A DNA stretch of 64,000 nt from positions 1 through 64,000 of the forward strand of contig CAJUPX010000002.1 in assembly GCA_910588685.1 (NCBI GenBank), given 5' to 3'. A model generated the notes under the pieces. That model saw nothing but the letters and a program-made list of their open reading frames with translations, was not told the DNA's origin and ran no database searches. A program made the position numbers and the translations under genes. Of this stretch, positions 28,687 through 36,744 are shown in pieces (the stretch's first letter is position 1; each line of letters opens with the position of its first letter). The DNA comes from an uncultured Christensenellaceae bacterium. Its GTDB lineage: Bacteria > Bacillota > Clostridia > Christensenellales > Borkfalkiaceae.

Positions 28687-30183
28687 AACGTTTTGTTCTT
28701 CAATTTTTTTAGTTTTAAGCTGCGGAATAAAATTAAGTCCTTTCTCTCCGTCCGTTTCGGATTTGACAAGCATAGCCACAAGGCAGGAATATATTAAAGT
28801 AGGATACAAATAGAACAGGTGGTTGTCGACAAGGTTCACCAAAAGCAAGCCCGCGCCCGAAATTACTATGAGCAACCGCTCAAAGGTTACGTTTTTTAAA
28901 AAACATATTACAGTCTGTATTCTGTGCGCAACGTAGGCAAGCAGGGCTATAATTCCGCACGAGCCCAAAAGCTGCATAAACGTATTGTGGTACATTTCGG
29001 GTATGAACGCAAGCCCGTCGAAGTCGGGAGCCGTAACTTTATCCGCGCCGCCGAAAAAGCCGACGCCGAATACGGGCGAAGACTTAAAACCGGACCAGGC
29101 AAGCTCCCAAAGCGATTTCCTGCCGTTGCCGGTAAATTCGCTGCCCGAAAAAATTCCTTTGAACAGGTTTTTTACAAGAGTTATAAACTGGTTCCAGAAA
29201 ACAAAGGCAAAAATAAGCGCAACCGTGCAAATAGCCGCGGTAATTATTATTACTATACGTTTATTCAAACCCTTTTCATAGGTAATGAGCGCAAGCACGC
29301 AGGTAGAATACACCGCCGCCGCGCCTCCCCACGCCTGCCTGCTGAAAGTTAAAACGGTTGTACCGAGGAATACAAGCCCCAACAGATAGAACAAATATCC
29401 GTGTTTATAGCGCGTTGCCAGATAAAACGGAAAAGGCGCGCAAATAATGAGATATGCTCCGATTGTATTATACATACCCCAGCCGAGCCCCAAAGCCTGC
29501 CTGTTGACCACGCCGTTGCTCACTATATCCTCGCTTGTAAGATATATGCACGCAACCTCGATACTAATCAACACACCGAACGCAATGAAGGCGTACGAGA
29601 TATTTTTCATAGTTTCGCCGTTCCACACTATACTGTCTTTCAAAACGGCGAATATACCGAAAAACAGTCCGGCAAGGCACAGCCCGTAAACTAAATTCAT
29701 AGGTTTGTAGTCTTTTGAAAACACGCCGTTAAACAGCAGAACCGCGGCAAATACAGCAAGTCCGTAAAACACGGGCGTGAGCTTGAATTTACCTGCGATT
29801 ATATTTTTAATCAGTCTGTAAATAAGAAAAATACAGATTACGCCGATTATTATACCAAGCTGCGCGGTAACGTACGGGCGGGTATAAAAGTCGGACGGAG
29901 TATGGTTTTCAAAAAACTTGGACGGCGAGTTTTCTTTGGAAACAATCACCGCCATAAACAAAAAATTAGATATTATAGGAGATAAATCGTCGAGCAGAAG
30001 CAGCATTAAAACGCATAAAAGCGCAATATAATAAGCCGCAATCAAATCCCACGCCGCATAATAACACAACAAAAAAACTGCCGCCGTAAAAAAGGGCAGA
30101 AACTTGCAAGACAATATATTTTTTAAGTTATTTATAAAACCGTTGTCTTTTAACTGTCGGAATTTTTGGTTAACCGTACTCAT
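28684..30183 (-). CDS. O-antigen ligase-like polymerase/ligase membrane protein
   Basis: 499 residues from the ATG at 30183 (GGAAG ribosome site; a TTG one codon earlier is less likely). About 12 helices and the Wzy_C/O-antigen-ligase landmarks: LTFSRQAWGG (~275) with the conserved Arg, and GVGFFGG plus YHNTFMQLLGSCG (~400) with the conserved His in the large loop. Such proteins polymerise or ligate lipid-linked glycans on the outer side of the membrane. No glycan gene cluster surrounds it, so the substrate is open. Confidence 0.8.
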   Translation of the reverse strand: MSTVNQKFRQLKDNGFINNLKNILSCKFLPFFTAAVFLLCYYAAWDLIAAYYIALLCVLMLLLLDDLSPIISNFLFMAVIVSKENSPSKFFENHTPSDFYTRPYVTAQLGIIIGVICIFLIYRLIKNIIAGKFKLTPVFYGLAVFAAVLLFNGVFSKDYKPMNLVYGLCLAGLFFGIFAVLKDSIVWNGETMKNISYAFIAFGVLISIEVACIYLTSEDIVSNGVVNRQALGLGWGMYNTIGAYLIICAPFPFYLATRYKHGYLFYLLGLVFLGTTVLTFSRQAWGGAAAVYSTCVLALITYEKGLNKRIVIIITAAICTVALIFAFVFWNQFITLVKNLFKGIFSGSEFTGNGRKSLWELAWSGFKSSPVFGVGFFGGADKVTAPDFDGLAFIPEMYHNTFMQLLGSCGIIALLAYVAHRIQTVICFLKNVTFERLLIVISGAGLLLVNLVDNHLFYLYPTLIYSCLVAMLVKSETDGEKGLNFIPQLKTKKIEEQNV

Positions 30184-30213
30184 CAATTACTTCCGCATAA
30201 AATGTACAACCAT

Positions 30214-30242
30214 ATTATATAACTTTAATATACGTTTGTCAA
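30214..30242 (-). promoter_or_regulatory. Consensus promoter of ligase-like gene
   Basis: Minus-strand TTGACA (30237-30242), 17-bp spacer, TATAAT (30214-30219). Divergent from the yggS-type promoter, with 22 bp between the -35 boxes. Confidence 0.88.
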
Positions 30243-30264
30243 CCTATTAAATAAATTAGAAACG

Positions 30265-30293
30265 TTGACTTTTGAAATTGCAGCGTTTAAAAT
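30265..30293 (+). promoter_or_regulatory. Promoter of YggS-type gene, start codon at +1
   Basis: TTGACT (30265-30270), 17-bp spacer, TAAAAT (30288-30293). The ATG at 30300 is 6 bp after the -10 box, so the transcript is predicted to begin at the start codon. Confidence 0.75.
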
Positions 30294-30299
30294 AGAAAT

Positions 30300-30977
30300 A
30301 TGGAAAACATAGAACAGAACGTTAAAAATCTTTTAAGCACAATTCCCGAATACAACCCTTTCGGCGAAAAAATCACGCTTGTAGCCGCAGTCAAAACGCA
30401 GACTGCAGAAGACATAAACCGCGCGGTCGCCGCCGGAATTACCGACATAGGCGACAACCACGTACAGGAATTCCGAGATAAGTACGGTGAAATAACCCCG
30501 CAGGCGCGCAGGCATTTTATAGGACGGCTGCAAACCAACAAAATAAAATATCTGCTTGGGAAATGCGACCTCTTCCACTCCGTTGACCGTTTCAGTCTCG
30601 CTACAGAACTGTCTGAAAGAAGCTTGAACGCAGGCGTCACGTCTGAAGTTTTGTTGCAGATAAACATAGGCAGAGAACAGTCTAAAAGCGGTTTTGACCC
30701 GGACTGTTGCGAACAAGCGTACGCGCAGGTTGCAAAACTCCCCGCACTCAGAATACGCGGACTTATGGCAATGCTGCCTTTGACCGAAGATGAACGCGCT
30801 CTCATATGTCTTGCGCAACAAATGCGCAAAAAATACGATACCCTGCGCGCATATGCTCCGGAAATCAATTGTTTGTCAATGGGAATGAGCGGAGATTACC
30901 GTATATGTATAGAGGCGGGCAGCAATATGATTAGGCTCGGCACCGCTATATTCGGTAACCGCAAGCAGAACGCTTGA
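30300..30977 (+). CDS. YggS/PROSC-family pyridoxal-phosphate protein
   Basis: 225 residues of the alanine-racemase-like fold. LVAAVKTQT (~27) holds the PLP Lys, IGDNHVQEF replaces the common GENYVQE, FIGRLQTNKIKYLL (~72) and SMGMSGDYRICIEAGSNMIRLGTAIFG (read as SMGMSGDY then RLGTAIFG) complete the signature. These proteins buffer PLP and affect amino-acid metabolism. No Shine-Dalgarno is present, in line with a leaderless mRNA. The last six codons lie within the first copy of a 67-bp tandem repeat. Confidence 0.9.
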   Translation: MENIEQNVKNLLSTIPEYNPFGEKITLVAAVKTQTAEDINRAVAAGITDIGDNHVQEFRDKYGEITPQARRHFIGRLQTNKIKYLLGKCDLFHSVDRFSLATELSERSLNAGVTSEVLLQINIGREQSKSGFDPDCCEQAYAQVAKLPALRIRGLMAMLPLTEDERALICLAQQMRKKYDTLRAYAPEINCLSMGMSGDYRICIEAGSNMIRLGTAIFGNRKQNA

Positions 30978-31133
30978 CCAAATATCTTAATTACCTTGAC
31001 AACACACCCGCTCCTCGCATATCAACCGCAAGCAAAACGCTTGACCGGGTATCTTAATTACCTTGACAACACACCCGCTCCTCGCATATCAACCGCAAGC
31101 AGAACGCCTAACCGGGTATCTTAATTATTTTGA
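30957..31133 (+). repeat. 67-bp tandem repeat, 2.6 copies
   Basis: Units begin AACCGCAAGCAGAACGC at 30957, 31024 and 31091; two are full, the third is cut at ~31133. Copies differ at a handful of bases. The first overlaps the end of the YggS-type gene, so copies 2 and 3 look like duplicated gene end plus downstream DNA. Each unit carries a TTGACA and a GGGTATCTTAATTACC-like inverted element. Not CRISPR: no spacers. Confidence 0.9.
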
Positions 31134-31173
31134 GCGCACCCCTACCGCTCACTTATAAAGAAAAAAATTGCAC

Positions 31174-31202
31174 AAAAAAAGACCTTGTTTATTACAAGGT
31201 CT
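31174..31202 (-). terminator. Terminator of rpsF-ssb-rpsR operon
   Basis: 9-bp stem AGACCTTGT/ACAAGGTCT, 5-nt loop, followed on the minus strand by a run of seven T. Confidence 0.92.
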
Positions 31203-31209
31203 TAATTAA

Positions 31210-31464
31210 TTACTCTGCTTTGAAGGGAAGCAACGCCGCAATTCTTGCACGCTTGATAGCTTTGGAAAGCTCTCTCTGGTGCTTAGCGCACGTTCCGCTC
31301 ATTCTGCGGGGCAGCATTTTGCCGCCTTCGGTTATAAATTTGCGGAGCTTTGCAACGTCCTTGTAATCGATAACCTCGGTCTTTTCCTGACAGAATACGC
31401 AAACCTTTTTGCGGGGAACTCTTTTATACGCCTTTTTTACGGGTGTGGTCTTATTTTCTTCCAT
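31210..31464 (-). CDS. rpsR: 30S ribosomal protein bS18
   Basis: 84 residues. RKKVCVFCQEKTEVIDYKD and KFITEGGKMLPRRMSGTC are diagnostic. The Cys-x2-Cys with the later Cys and His (CAKHQ) fits the zinc-binding C+ form of S18. Binds 16S rRNA with S6, whose gene heads the same operon. Confidence 0.97.
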   Translation of the reverse strand: MEENKTTPVKKAYKRVPRKKVCVFCQEKTEVIDYKDVAKLRKFITEGGKMLPRRMSGTCAKHQRELSKAIKRARIAALLPFKAE

Positions 31465-31483
31465 AATTTATCTCCTTAAATGG

Positions 31484-31933
31484 TTAAAAGGGAATATCGC
31501 TGTCATCGTCAAAGGGTTGAAGCTTGGGCTTTTGCGTTCTCGAACCGCCGCCCGAGCCGTAGCCCTGGTTGTAATTCGAGGGAGCGGGCTCATACTCGTC
31601 GCCCGAACCGCCGTTGCCCTTGGGCGTTAAAAATTCCACGTCCTGTGCTACGATATCTATAGCGTTGCGCTTGATACCCTGGCTGTCCTCGTAACTCCTT
31701 GTTTCAATAGTGCCCGAAACCGCAACCTTGTTGCCTTTTCTTGTAAAACGAGCTACCGTTTCCGCAAGCTGTCTCCACGCAACGCAGTTAAAGTAATCAA
31801 CCTTTCTCTCGCCGTCCGCTCCCGTAAAGTTGCGGTTAACGGCAATTGAAAAACGGCAAATTTTAACGCCGCTCTGCGTTTCGGTAAGCTCGGGATCACG
31901 CGTTAAATTCCCGATTAAAAAAACTTTGTTCAT
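31484..31933 (-). CDS. ssb: Single-stranded DNA-binding protein
   Basis: 149 residues. N-terminal OB fold (MNKVFLIGNLTRDPELTETQ, VDYFNCVAWRQLAE), Gly/Gln-rich linker, and the protein-recruiting acidic tip DDDSDIPF. Coats single-stranded DNA in replication and repair. Its position between S6 and S18 genes is the standard Bacillota order. Confidence 0.97.
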   Translation of the reverse strand: MNKVFLIGNLTRDPELTETQSGVKICRFSIAVNRNFTGADGERKVDYFNCVAWRQLAETVARFTRKGNKVAVSGTIETRSYEDSQGIKRNAIDIVAQDVEFLTPKGNGGSGDEYEPAPSNYNQGYGSGGGSRTQKPKLQPFDDDSDIPF

Positions 31934-31948
31934 AGTTACTCCTCGGCT

Positions 31949-32233
31949 TTACGCCTTAACGGTAATCATTCTGCGCAAAACTTCAACTGACAGGTCGGAA
32001 ATTCTTTCAAGTTCTTTAACCGCCGCACCGTCTGCTTCAAAAGTCATTACGTTATAATCGCCGTCCGTTTTGTAGTTGATGGGATAAGCAAGCTTTTTAA
32101 CCCCCATCTTGTCAACGGAAACAACTTTACCGTTTTTGGACGCAACAACGTCCTCAAACTTCTTTCTGAAATTTTCTTTTTCCTCGTCGGACAAAGAAGA
32201 TTCCAAAACGTAAATCATCTCGTAAGTTTTCAT
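31949..32233 (-). CDS. rpsF: 30S ribosomal protein bS6
   Basis: 94 residues from the ATG at 32233, set by GGGAGGTG; a longer frame to 32266 reads through the leader. MKTYEMIYVLESSLSDEE and KKLAYPINYKTDGDY are typical. Partner of S18. Confidence 0.96.
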   Translation of the reverse strand: MKTYEMIYVLESSLSDEEKENFRKKFEDVVASKNGKVVSVDKMGVKKLAYPINYKTDGDYNVMTFEADGAAVKELERISDLSVEVLRRMITVKA

Positions 32234-32381
32234 AGTTTCACCTCCCGGTCTTATTCGGCACGCCACAGTGTGCGTGCAAGGTAAACGTTCCGTAAGCGTT
32301 CCGCTTAATCAAGTATCTTAAATTCTTTACAGTAACACGAACTAATCACTAATCAAACGAAATACTTTTCGGAAATCGACT
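32234..32381 (-). promoter_or_regulatory. rpsF operon leader, possible S6:S18 autoregulatory RNA
   Basis: A ~148-nt leader. Near its 3' end GCACGC/GCGTGC (32272-32277 and 32258-32263) forms a hairpin followed directly by CCGA, close to the ribosome site; S6:S18 leader RNAs of other bacteria use a CCG-containing element near a hairpin. A second hairpin AAGCG/CGCTT lies upstream. The match is by eye only. Confidence 0.4.
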
Positions 32382-32387
32382 TTGTTA

Positions 32388-32416
32388 AGTTTACATCAAT
32401 ATTTTTTGTTTGTCAA
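32388..32416 (-). promoter_or_regulatory. Promoter of rpsF-ssb-rpsR
   Basis: Minus-strand TTGACA (32411-32416), 17-bp spacer, TAAACT (32388-32393). Confidence 0.75.
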
Positions 32417-32429
32417 CTCATTTTCGGCG

Positions 32430-35219
32430 TTATTTAGAACTTGACGTACCCGCCGCAATTTTAAGAACTACGTCCACAAGCGCCTTCAACTTCATATCTC
32501 CGATTTTTCCCTCGTCAACTTCTTTATAGTCCACAATATGCCCTTCGGAATCTGTCGTTATTGTATACCATTTTAAATTTCTGTCAAGTTCAGAACGGTC
32601 TTCCAGCCTGACTATTCCCGCGTCGAACAATTCAAATACCGTTGCGTTATTGATATTTGTTGCGGCGTTTTCCATAAGACCGCCTATGTCGTTAAGACTG
32701 CACAGATATTCGTTGTAATAGCCGTAAGCAACGCCGTCTTTCTCGGTTTCGGTAAGCAGAAACTTCCAAACGCCCTTTATTTCGCCGTAAGTCCAAAGTC
32801 CGGACTCATAAGCTTGAACCTTGCCGTTATTTCCCGCGAGAGTAAAGCTGCCGTCCGCATTCTTTGTATAATACAGATATCCCTTGCTGAATTTATCCTC
32901 GGTAATCTCAAATCTATCCCGGGAAACATATATATCCTCGGGATAGAGCTCCTGTAAGGTAAGCTCACCCACCCTAGCGCCGAGATTTTCGACGGTTGTA
33001 TTTTCAAGCGCTTTTAATATGGAGTTAGTATTGTTTTCCCCGATAAACACGCTGAGCTCCAACCCGTTTACAGCCGAGTTGAGGTTGCCTATTTTACTGT
33101 CTTTCAGAGCATACAGTATTTTATCTTCGGGAGAGATATCGCCGAGCACCTCGCCGATTGTCAAATCGTCCTTCAACGAGGACACTCTGCCGCTTATGCC
33201 GTTTACCGAAGTTCCTGGCACGTAAATCTTTTTACCGCTTTCCAGATAATAAATGCTTGATACAGTTTTTTCCGTACCGACTTTAATATCAACAGTAACG
33301 AGACGTTCGTCGTTTTCGCCAACTTTATAAACAAGCTCGCCGTTGCCGTTTCTGTATACGCCGTACGCAATATACATCATAATCGCGTTATCTCTGTCTA
33401 TATCCATAAGCTCGGATATTGCAAGCTCGTCGGTAATACCGCTTATTCTGCCGCTTATATCGTTGATGCCCGCAACCGGAATAGGATTGCGCACCCCGCC
33501 CATACTCTCGTAATAAACGGACGTTATCCTGTCGCCCTCCGTTTCGATATAGCATTCCACTATAACGTTTTCAACGCCTTCGGCTTTTACCGTATATCTG
33601 CCGGTATAAGCCGCACCGCTGCCGGGCTCTGCGGGGACTATTCCCGAAACGCCGTATGCAATGTACATAAGCAGCGTGTCGTCGGGCTTGATTTCAAGGA
33701 ACGTATCAACGGCGATGTCGTTTACCCTGTCGCCGATATGGTCGAGAGTAGACGCTTCCACATTCTTTAACTGTCCGCCGTCGTCATAATAGTATACGGA
33801 AGCGATTTTACTGCCGTTTGTCTTTATATAGCAGCCGTACGTTTTATCGGGCTGACCGTCCTCGCCGGCAACCTTATAACTGCCGGTATAGCTGTATTCC
33901 TGGTTATCTGCCACAACTATGCCCGATACGCCGTAAGCGATAAACATCATAAGCTTATCGGTAGGCTCGATTTCAACGAACATATCAACGGTTGCGTTGT
34001 CTATTCTGTTGCTTATTCCGTCTACGGTAGTTCCGCTTATCTCTTTTGTAAGCGTTTCGTCCGAATAAACGCCGGTAATTTTACCGTTTTCTGCGGTAAC
34101 GTAAACGGTCTGTCCGTTACACGTCGCCGTATACTGATAATTACCGCCCTGCGCCGCCGAAACACCGGAGAGTCCGTAACCGAGATACGCCATAATCGTG
34201 CTTTCGGGGTCCACGTCTATAATAGAGGCTATCTCAAGATTTTTGACCTTTTCGTTGACGTCTACTTCGCCGCTGACTATTTCGCCTATCGAAACGCCGC
34301 CGAGTATCTCTTCAACGATTCCGCCGTTCTGGTTGATGAGGTCGGAAATTATAATTCCGTCCAAAATCTCCTGCATACCGTCGTCGCTCGCGATAATTCT
34401 GAGCGTTACGGGCGTTTCTATAATTTTTTCGCCGTTGCTGTCGCCGTTTTCATAATAATAATGCCCGGTGAGTTTAGGCGCCGTGGGAGTATATATGTCG
34501 GTTGTAGCCGTGTATCCGCCGTCGGTATCCTTTAAAACTATAAAATAATTTTCTCCGTTTTTATAGAAATAGTGTTTAACGGTCGTAACGCCGTCGCCGC
34601 CGTCCGCAGTTCTAACTGCTCCGTCCACTTCAATTTCTTCGTATCTGACCGGATAATTAAAACCGTCGGCTTGCACGTAGTCCGCCTCCGCACCGTAAAC
34701 GATAGCCGTCATAAGCGAGCTTGAAACGCCGTCGCCGTTTGTATCAACTCCGAACTTGTCCATAAGAGTAGCGGGCTTAATATCCATTACGGTATCGTTT
34801 AAAAACTGCCCTAATTCGGCAAACTTACTTGCGCGCAGCTTTTCCATATCCACTTCAACGTACTCGTTGAGCGCCTCTTCGATTTTGTTAACTAATCCCG
34901 AAACTGCGGGAACGATATCCTCAAGCTCGCCGAGCGACCTGTTATTAAAATCGGAAGCGTACGACTGTATTACACCCACAAGGTCGAGCACGGTTTTAGC
35001 GCCGCCGCTGTCGGGGTCGGTATTTATATAAATATAATTGCCGTCCTCATCCTTGTTCGGCATATTAACCGTATTAAAAATCGTATCCAAATCGGAATAA
35101 AGCAAAAACGCCACGGCTCCGCCGACAGCGCCGATAAGCAGGATTATTCCGAAAAGAATGCCGAGTAAAAACGACAGGAACGAAAAACCTTTTTTCTGAT
35201 ATCTCACTCTATTATCCAT
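32430..35219 (-). CDS. Membrane-anchored repeat protein of unknown function
   Basis: 929 residues. One N-terminal membrane helix (FSFLSFLLGILFGIILLIGA, ~13-40) after a basic MDNRVRYQKKG start, so the rest is outside the cell. From ~330 to ~720 a unit of ~90 residues recurs about five times, each with a D-x-x-x-x-[IL]-[LM]-x-[YF]-[IL]-x-YG-[VL] core (for example DTLLMYIAYGVSGI), preceded by a G-x-I-x-x-R-[IV] helix and followed by a two-strand Y/T-rich insert ending in ITSVYY or IASVYY. A related unit near 140-300 holds ITSDLINQNGGIVEEILG-like text. I recognise no family. No LPxTG or peptidase motif seen. Confidence 0.7.
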   Translation of the reverse strand: MDNRVRYQKKGFSFLSFLLGILFGIILLIGAVGGAVAFLLYSDLDTIFNTVNMPNKDEDGNYIYINTDPDSGGAKTVLDLVGVIQSYASDFNNRSLGELEDIVPAVSGLVNKIEEALNEYVEVDMEKLRASKFAELGQFLNDTVMDIKPATLMDKFGVDTNGDGVSSSLMTAIVYGAEADYVQADGFNYPVRYEEIEVDGAVRTADGGDGVTTVKHYFYKNGENYFIVLKDTDGGYTATTDIYTPTAPKLTGHYYYENGDSNGEKIIETPVTLRIIASDDGMQEILDGIIISDLINQNGGIVEEILGGVSIGEIVSGEVDVNEKVKNLEIASIIDVDPESTIMAYLGYGLSGVSAAQGGNYQYTATCNGQTVYVTAENGKITGVYSDETLTKEISGTTVDGISNRIDNATVDMFVEIEPTDKLMMFIAYGVSGIVVADNQEYSYTGSYKVAGEDGQPDKTYGCYIKTNGSKIASVYYYDDGGQLKNVEASTLDHIGDRVNDIAVDTFLEIKPDDTLLMYIAYGVSGIVPAEPGSGAAYTGRYTVKAEGVENVIVECYIETEGDRITSVYYESMGGVRNPIPVAGINDISGRISGITDELAISELMDIDRDNAIMMYIAYGVYRNGNGELVYKVGENDERLVTVDIKVGTEKTVSSIYYLESGKKIYVPGTSVNGISGRVSSLKDDLTIGEVLGDISPEDKILYALKDSKIGNLNSAVNGLELSVFIGENNTNSILKALENTTVENLGARVGELTLQELYPEDIYVSRDRFEITEDKFSKGYLYYTKNADGSFTLAGNNGKVQAYESGLWTYGEIKGVWKFLLTETEKDGVAYGYYNEYLCSLNDIGGLMENAATNINNATVFELFDAGIVRLEDRSELDRNLKWYTITTDSEGHIVDYKEVDEGKIGDMKLKALVDVVLKIAAGTSSSK

Positions 35220-35253
35220 TGATTAAAACCTCATTTAATCTTAGTTATTCCTT

Positions 35254-35282
35254 ATTATACTATATTATTTTATAAAACGCAA
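35254..35282 (-). promoter_or_regulatory. Promoter of repeat-protein gene
   Basis: Minus-strand TTGCGT (35277-35282), 17-bp spacer, TATAAT (35254-35259), overlapping the end of the cca gene. A GAGG ribosome site follows. Confidence 0.7.
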
Positions 35283-36611
35283 GCGTTTAGCAGCTTCCAA
35301 CAGCTTTTGCCTGTTATTGGGAACAGAGCCTATAACGCATTCGTTGAGCAGTTTTTTAAGCGTTATACCTATCTCGCAGGCGGGAACAAACCCCGCCAGA
35401 TCGCTACCTTTTATATCTAGCCCGCCGACAGTCAACGGCACGCCCTCTTCCTTCATCTTTGCATAAATTCCGTTGTATTTTTCAACGAACGGCGCAATGC
35501 GCATATCGTCTTTGCACGCCGAAAAATCGGCTTGCTTCAATAATAAAAGCTTTTCGAAATACGGCAGATTGTCCACAATAAACCTGCGCGCCTTGCTCTC
35601 ACGGGCGTCGCAGCGCAAATCGTACATATGCAAACCGATAAGCTTTACCGTTTCCGCGGCAAGCTTTTTTGGCGCTTTAAGCCGCGTGAGCACACCCTCC
35701 GCCGTTTCCGCGCCTACCGTTTCGTGCCCGACAAACCTGCCGGTTTTTTTATACACCTCCGCCTTGCCTGTATCGTGCAGCAGAGCGGCGAGCCTTACGG
35801 CTGGGTCGGCGTACAGCACAGCCCTTAGCGAGTGTTCCAAAACGTCGTAATTATGAAAATCCTCGCGCTGTTTTACACCCCTACAAGCCTCGAGCTCGGG
35901 CAATATTATCGCCGTTACGCCTATGTCGCAAAGCAGCTTAACCCCGGCATATTGCCCGCCCTTTACGCCGTATTTGCCGTCTGCGTTAAGAATTTGCCAA
36001 AGCTCGCTCCATATCCTTTCGGCTTTTATATCTCTTATCAGCGCGGCATTTTTTTTCGCCCCCGAAACGCATTCTAAATCGGGAGTAAACCCGGTCTGCG
36101 CGGCAAACCTTGCAAGGCGCATAAGCCTTAATCCGTCCTCGCCGAAAACCTTGTCCGCGGGCGCTACGGTAGACAGTATACCGCGTTTAATATCGTTCAT
36201 ACCGCCGAGCGGGTCGGCAATTGCCCCGCTTTTTATATCGAAATACACCGCGTTGCATTTAAAATCGCGGCGGCGCGCGTCGAGGTTTATATCCGAGGTG
36301 TATTTTATGTTTTGCGGAACGTGCCCGCCGCGCACGTACTCGTCCGTACGGAAACAGGTAAACTCGTAATCCTGACCGTCCGCGCCCAGCTTTACCGCCC
36401 CGGTGTTTTTATAAGTCGCGTCTACGCAAAAACCCGATTTTTCCGCAATTTCAACAAATTCCTCCGCGCTTACGGGAGCGCATATATCTATATCGCGGTT
36501 TTTGCTTTTCAGCCCTGCGTAAAAATCGCGCACGGCTCCGCCTACCACGTACAAACTAAACGGACACGCGGCGGCAAGTTTTTTAAGTTTTTCAGACAGA
36601 ACCGACAGCAT
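35265..36611 (-). CDS. cca: CCA-adding tRNA nucleotidyltransferase
   Basis: 448 residues from the ATG at 36611; an ATG at 36620 is equally possible, neither has a clear ribosome site. Nucleotidyltransferase head with YVVGGAVRDFYAG and NRDIDIC (the two metal-binding Asp), then RRDFKCNAVYFD and GEDGLRLMRLARFAAQTGF (as GEDGLRLMR, LARFAAQTGF), followed by an HD-like region ALLHDTGKAEVY (~265) in which His-Asp is intact. It restores or adds the 3' CCA of tRNAs; both tRNA genes in this window already encode CCA, so repair may be the main role. Confidence 0.92.
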   Translation of the reverse strand: MLSVLSEKLKKLAAACPFSLYVVGGAVRDFYAGLKSKNRDIDICAPVSAEEFVEIAEKSGFCVDATYKNTGAVKLGADGQDYEFTCFRTDEYVRGGHVPQNIKYTSDINLDARRRDFKCNAVYFDIKSGAIADPLGGMNDIKRGILSTVAPADKVFGEDGLRLMRLARFAAQTGFTPDLECVSGAKKNAALIRDIKAERIWSELWQILNADGKYGVKGGQYAGVKLLCDIGVTAIILPELEACRGVKQREDFHNYDVLEHSLRAVLYADPAVRLAALLHDTGKAEVYKKTGRFVGHETVGAETAEGVLTRLKAPKKLAAETVKLIGLHMYDLRCDARESKARRFIVDNLPYFEKLLLLKQADFSACKDDMRIAPFVEKYNGIYAKMKEEGVPLTVGGLDIKGSDLAGFVPACEIGITLKKLLNECVIGSVPNNRQKLLEAAKRLRFIK

Positions 36612-36643
36612 ATACCCCATCCAACGTAAATTATTTCGTTATC

Positions 36644-36672
36644 ATTATATCATATTCAAAAAGCGCTGTGCA
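36644..36672 (-). promoter_or_regulatory. Promoter of cca
   Basis: Minus-strand TGCACA (36667-36672), 17-bp spacer, TATAAT (36644-36649). Leader of about 17-26 nt. Confidence 0.5.
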
Positions 36673-36709
36673 AACGAAAAAAGGCAAACCCGTATATCTT
36701 TTATTAGGG

Positions 36710-36738
36710 TTGACATCGGACAAATTAAGATGTATAAT
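36710..36738 (+). promoter_or_regulatory. Consensus promoter of dagK-like operon, start codon at +1
   Basis: TTGACA (36710-36715), 17-bp spacer, TATAAT (36733-36738). An in-frame ATG at 36730 overlaps the -10 box and cannot be in the mRNA; the ATG at 36745 falls at the expected transcription start. Confidence 0.9.
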
Positions 36739-36744
36739 CATAAT

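Noticed and set aside
30957..31133. CRISPR array
   Set aside because: 67-bp units are directly adjacent with no unique spacers, and no cas genes are present.
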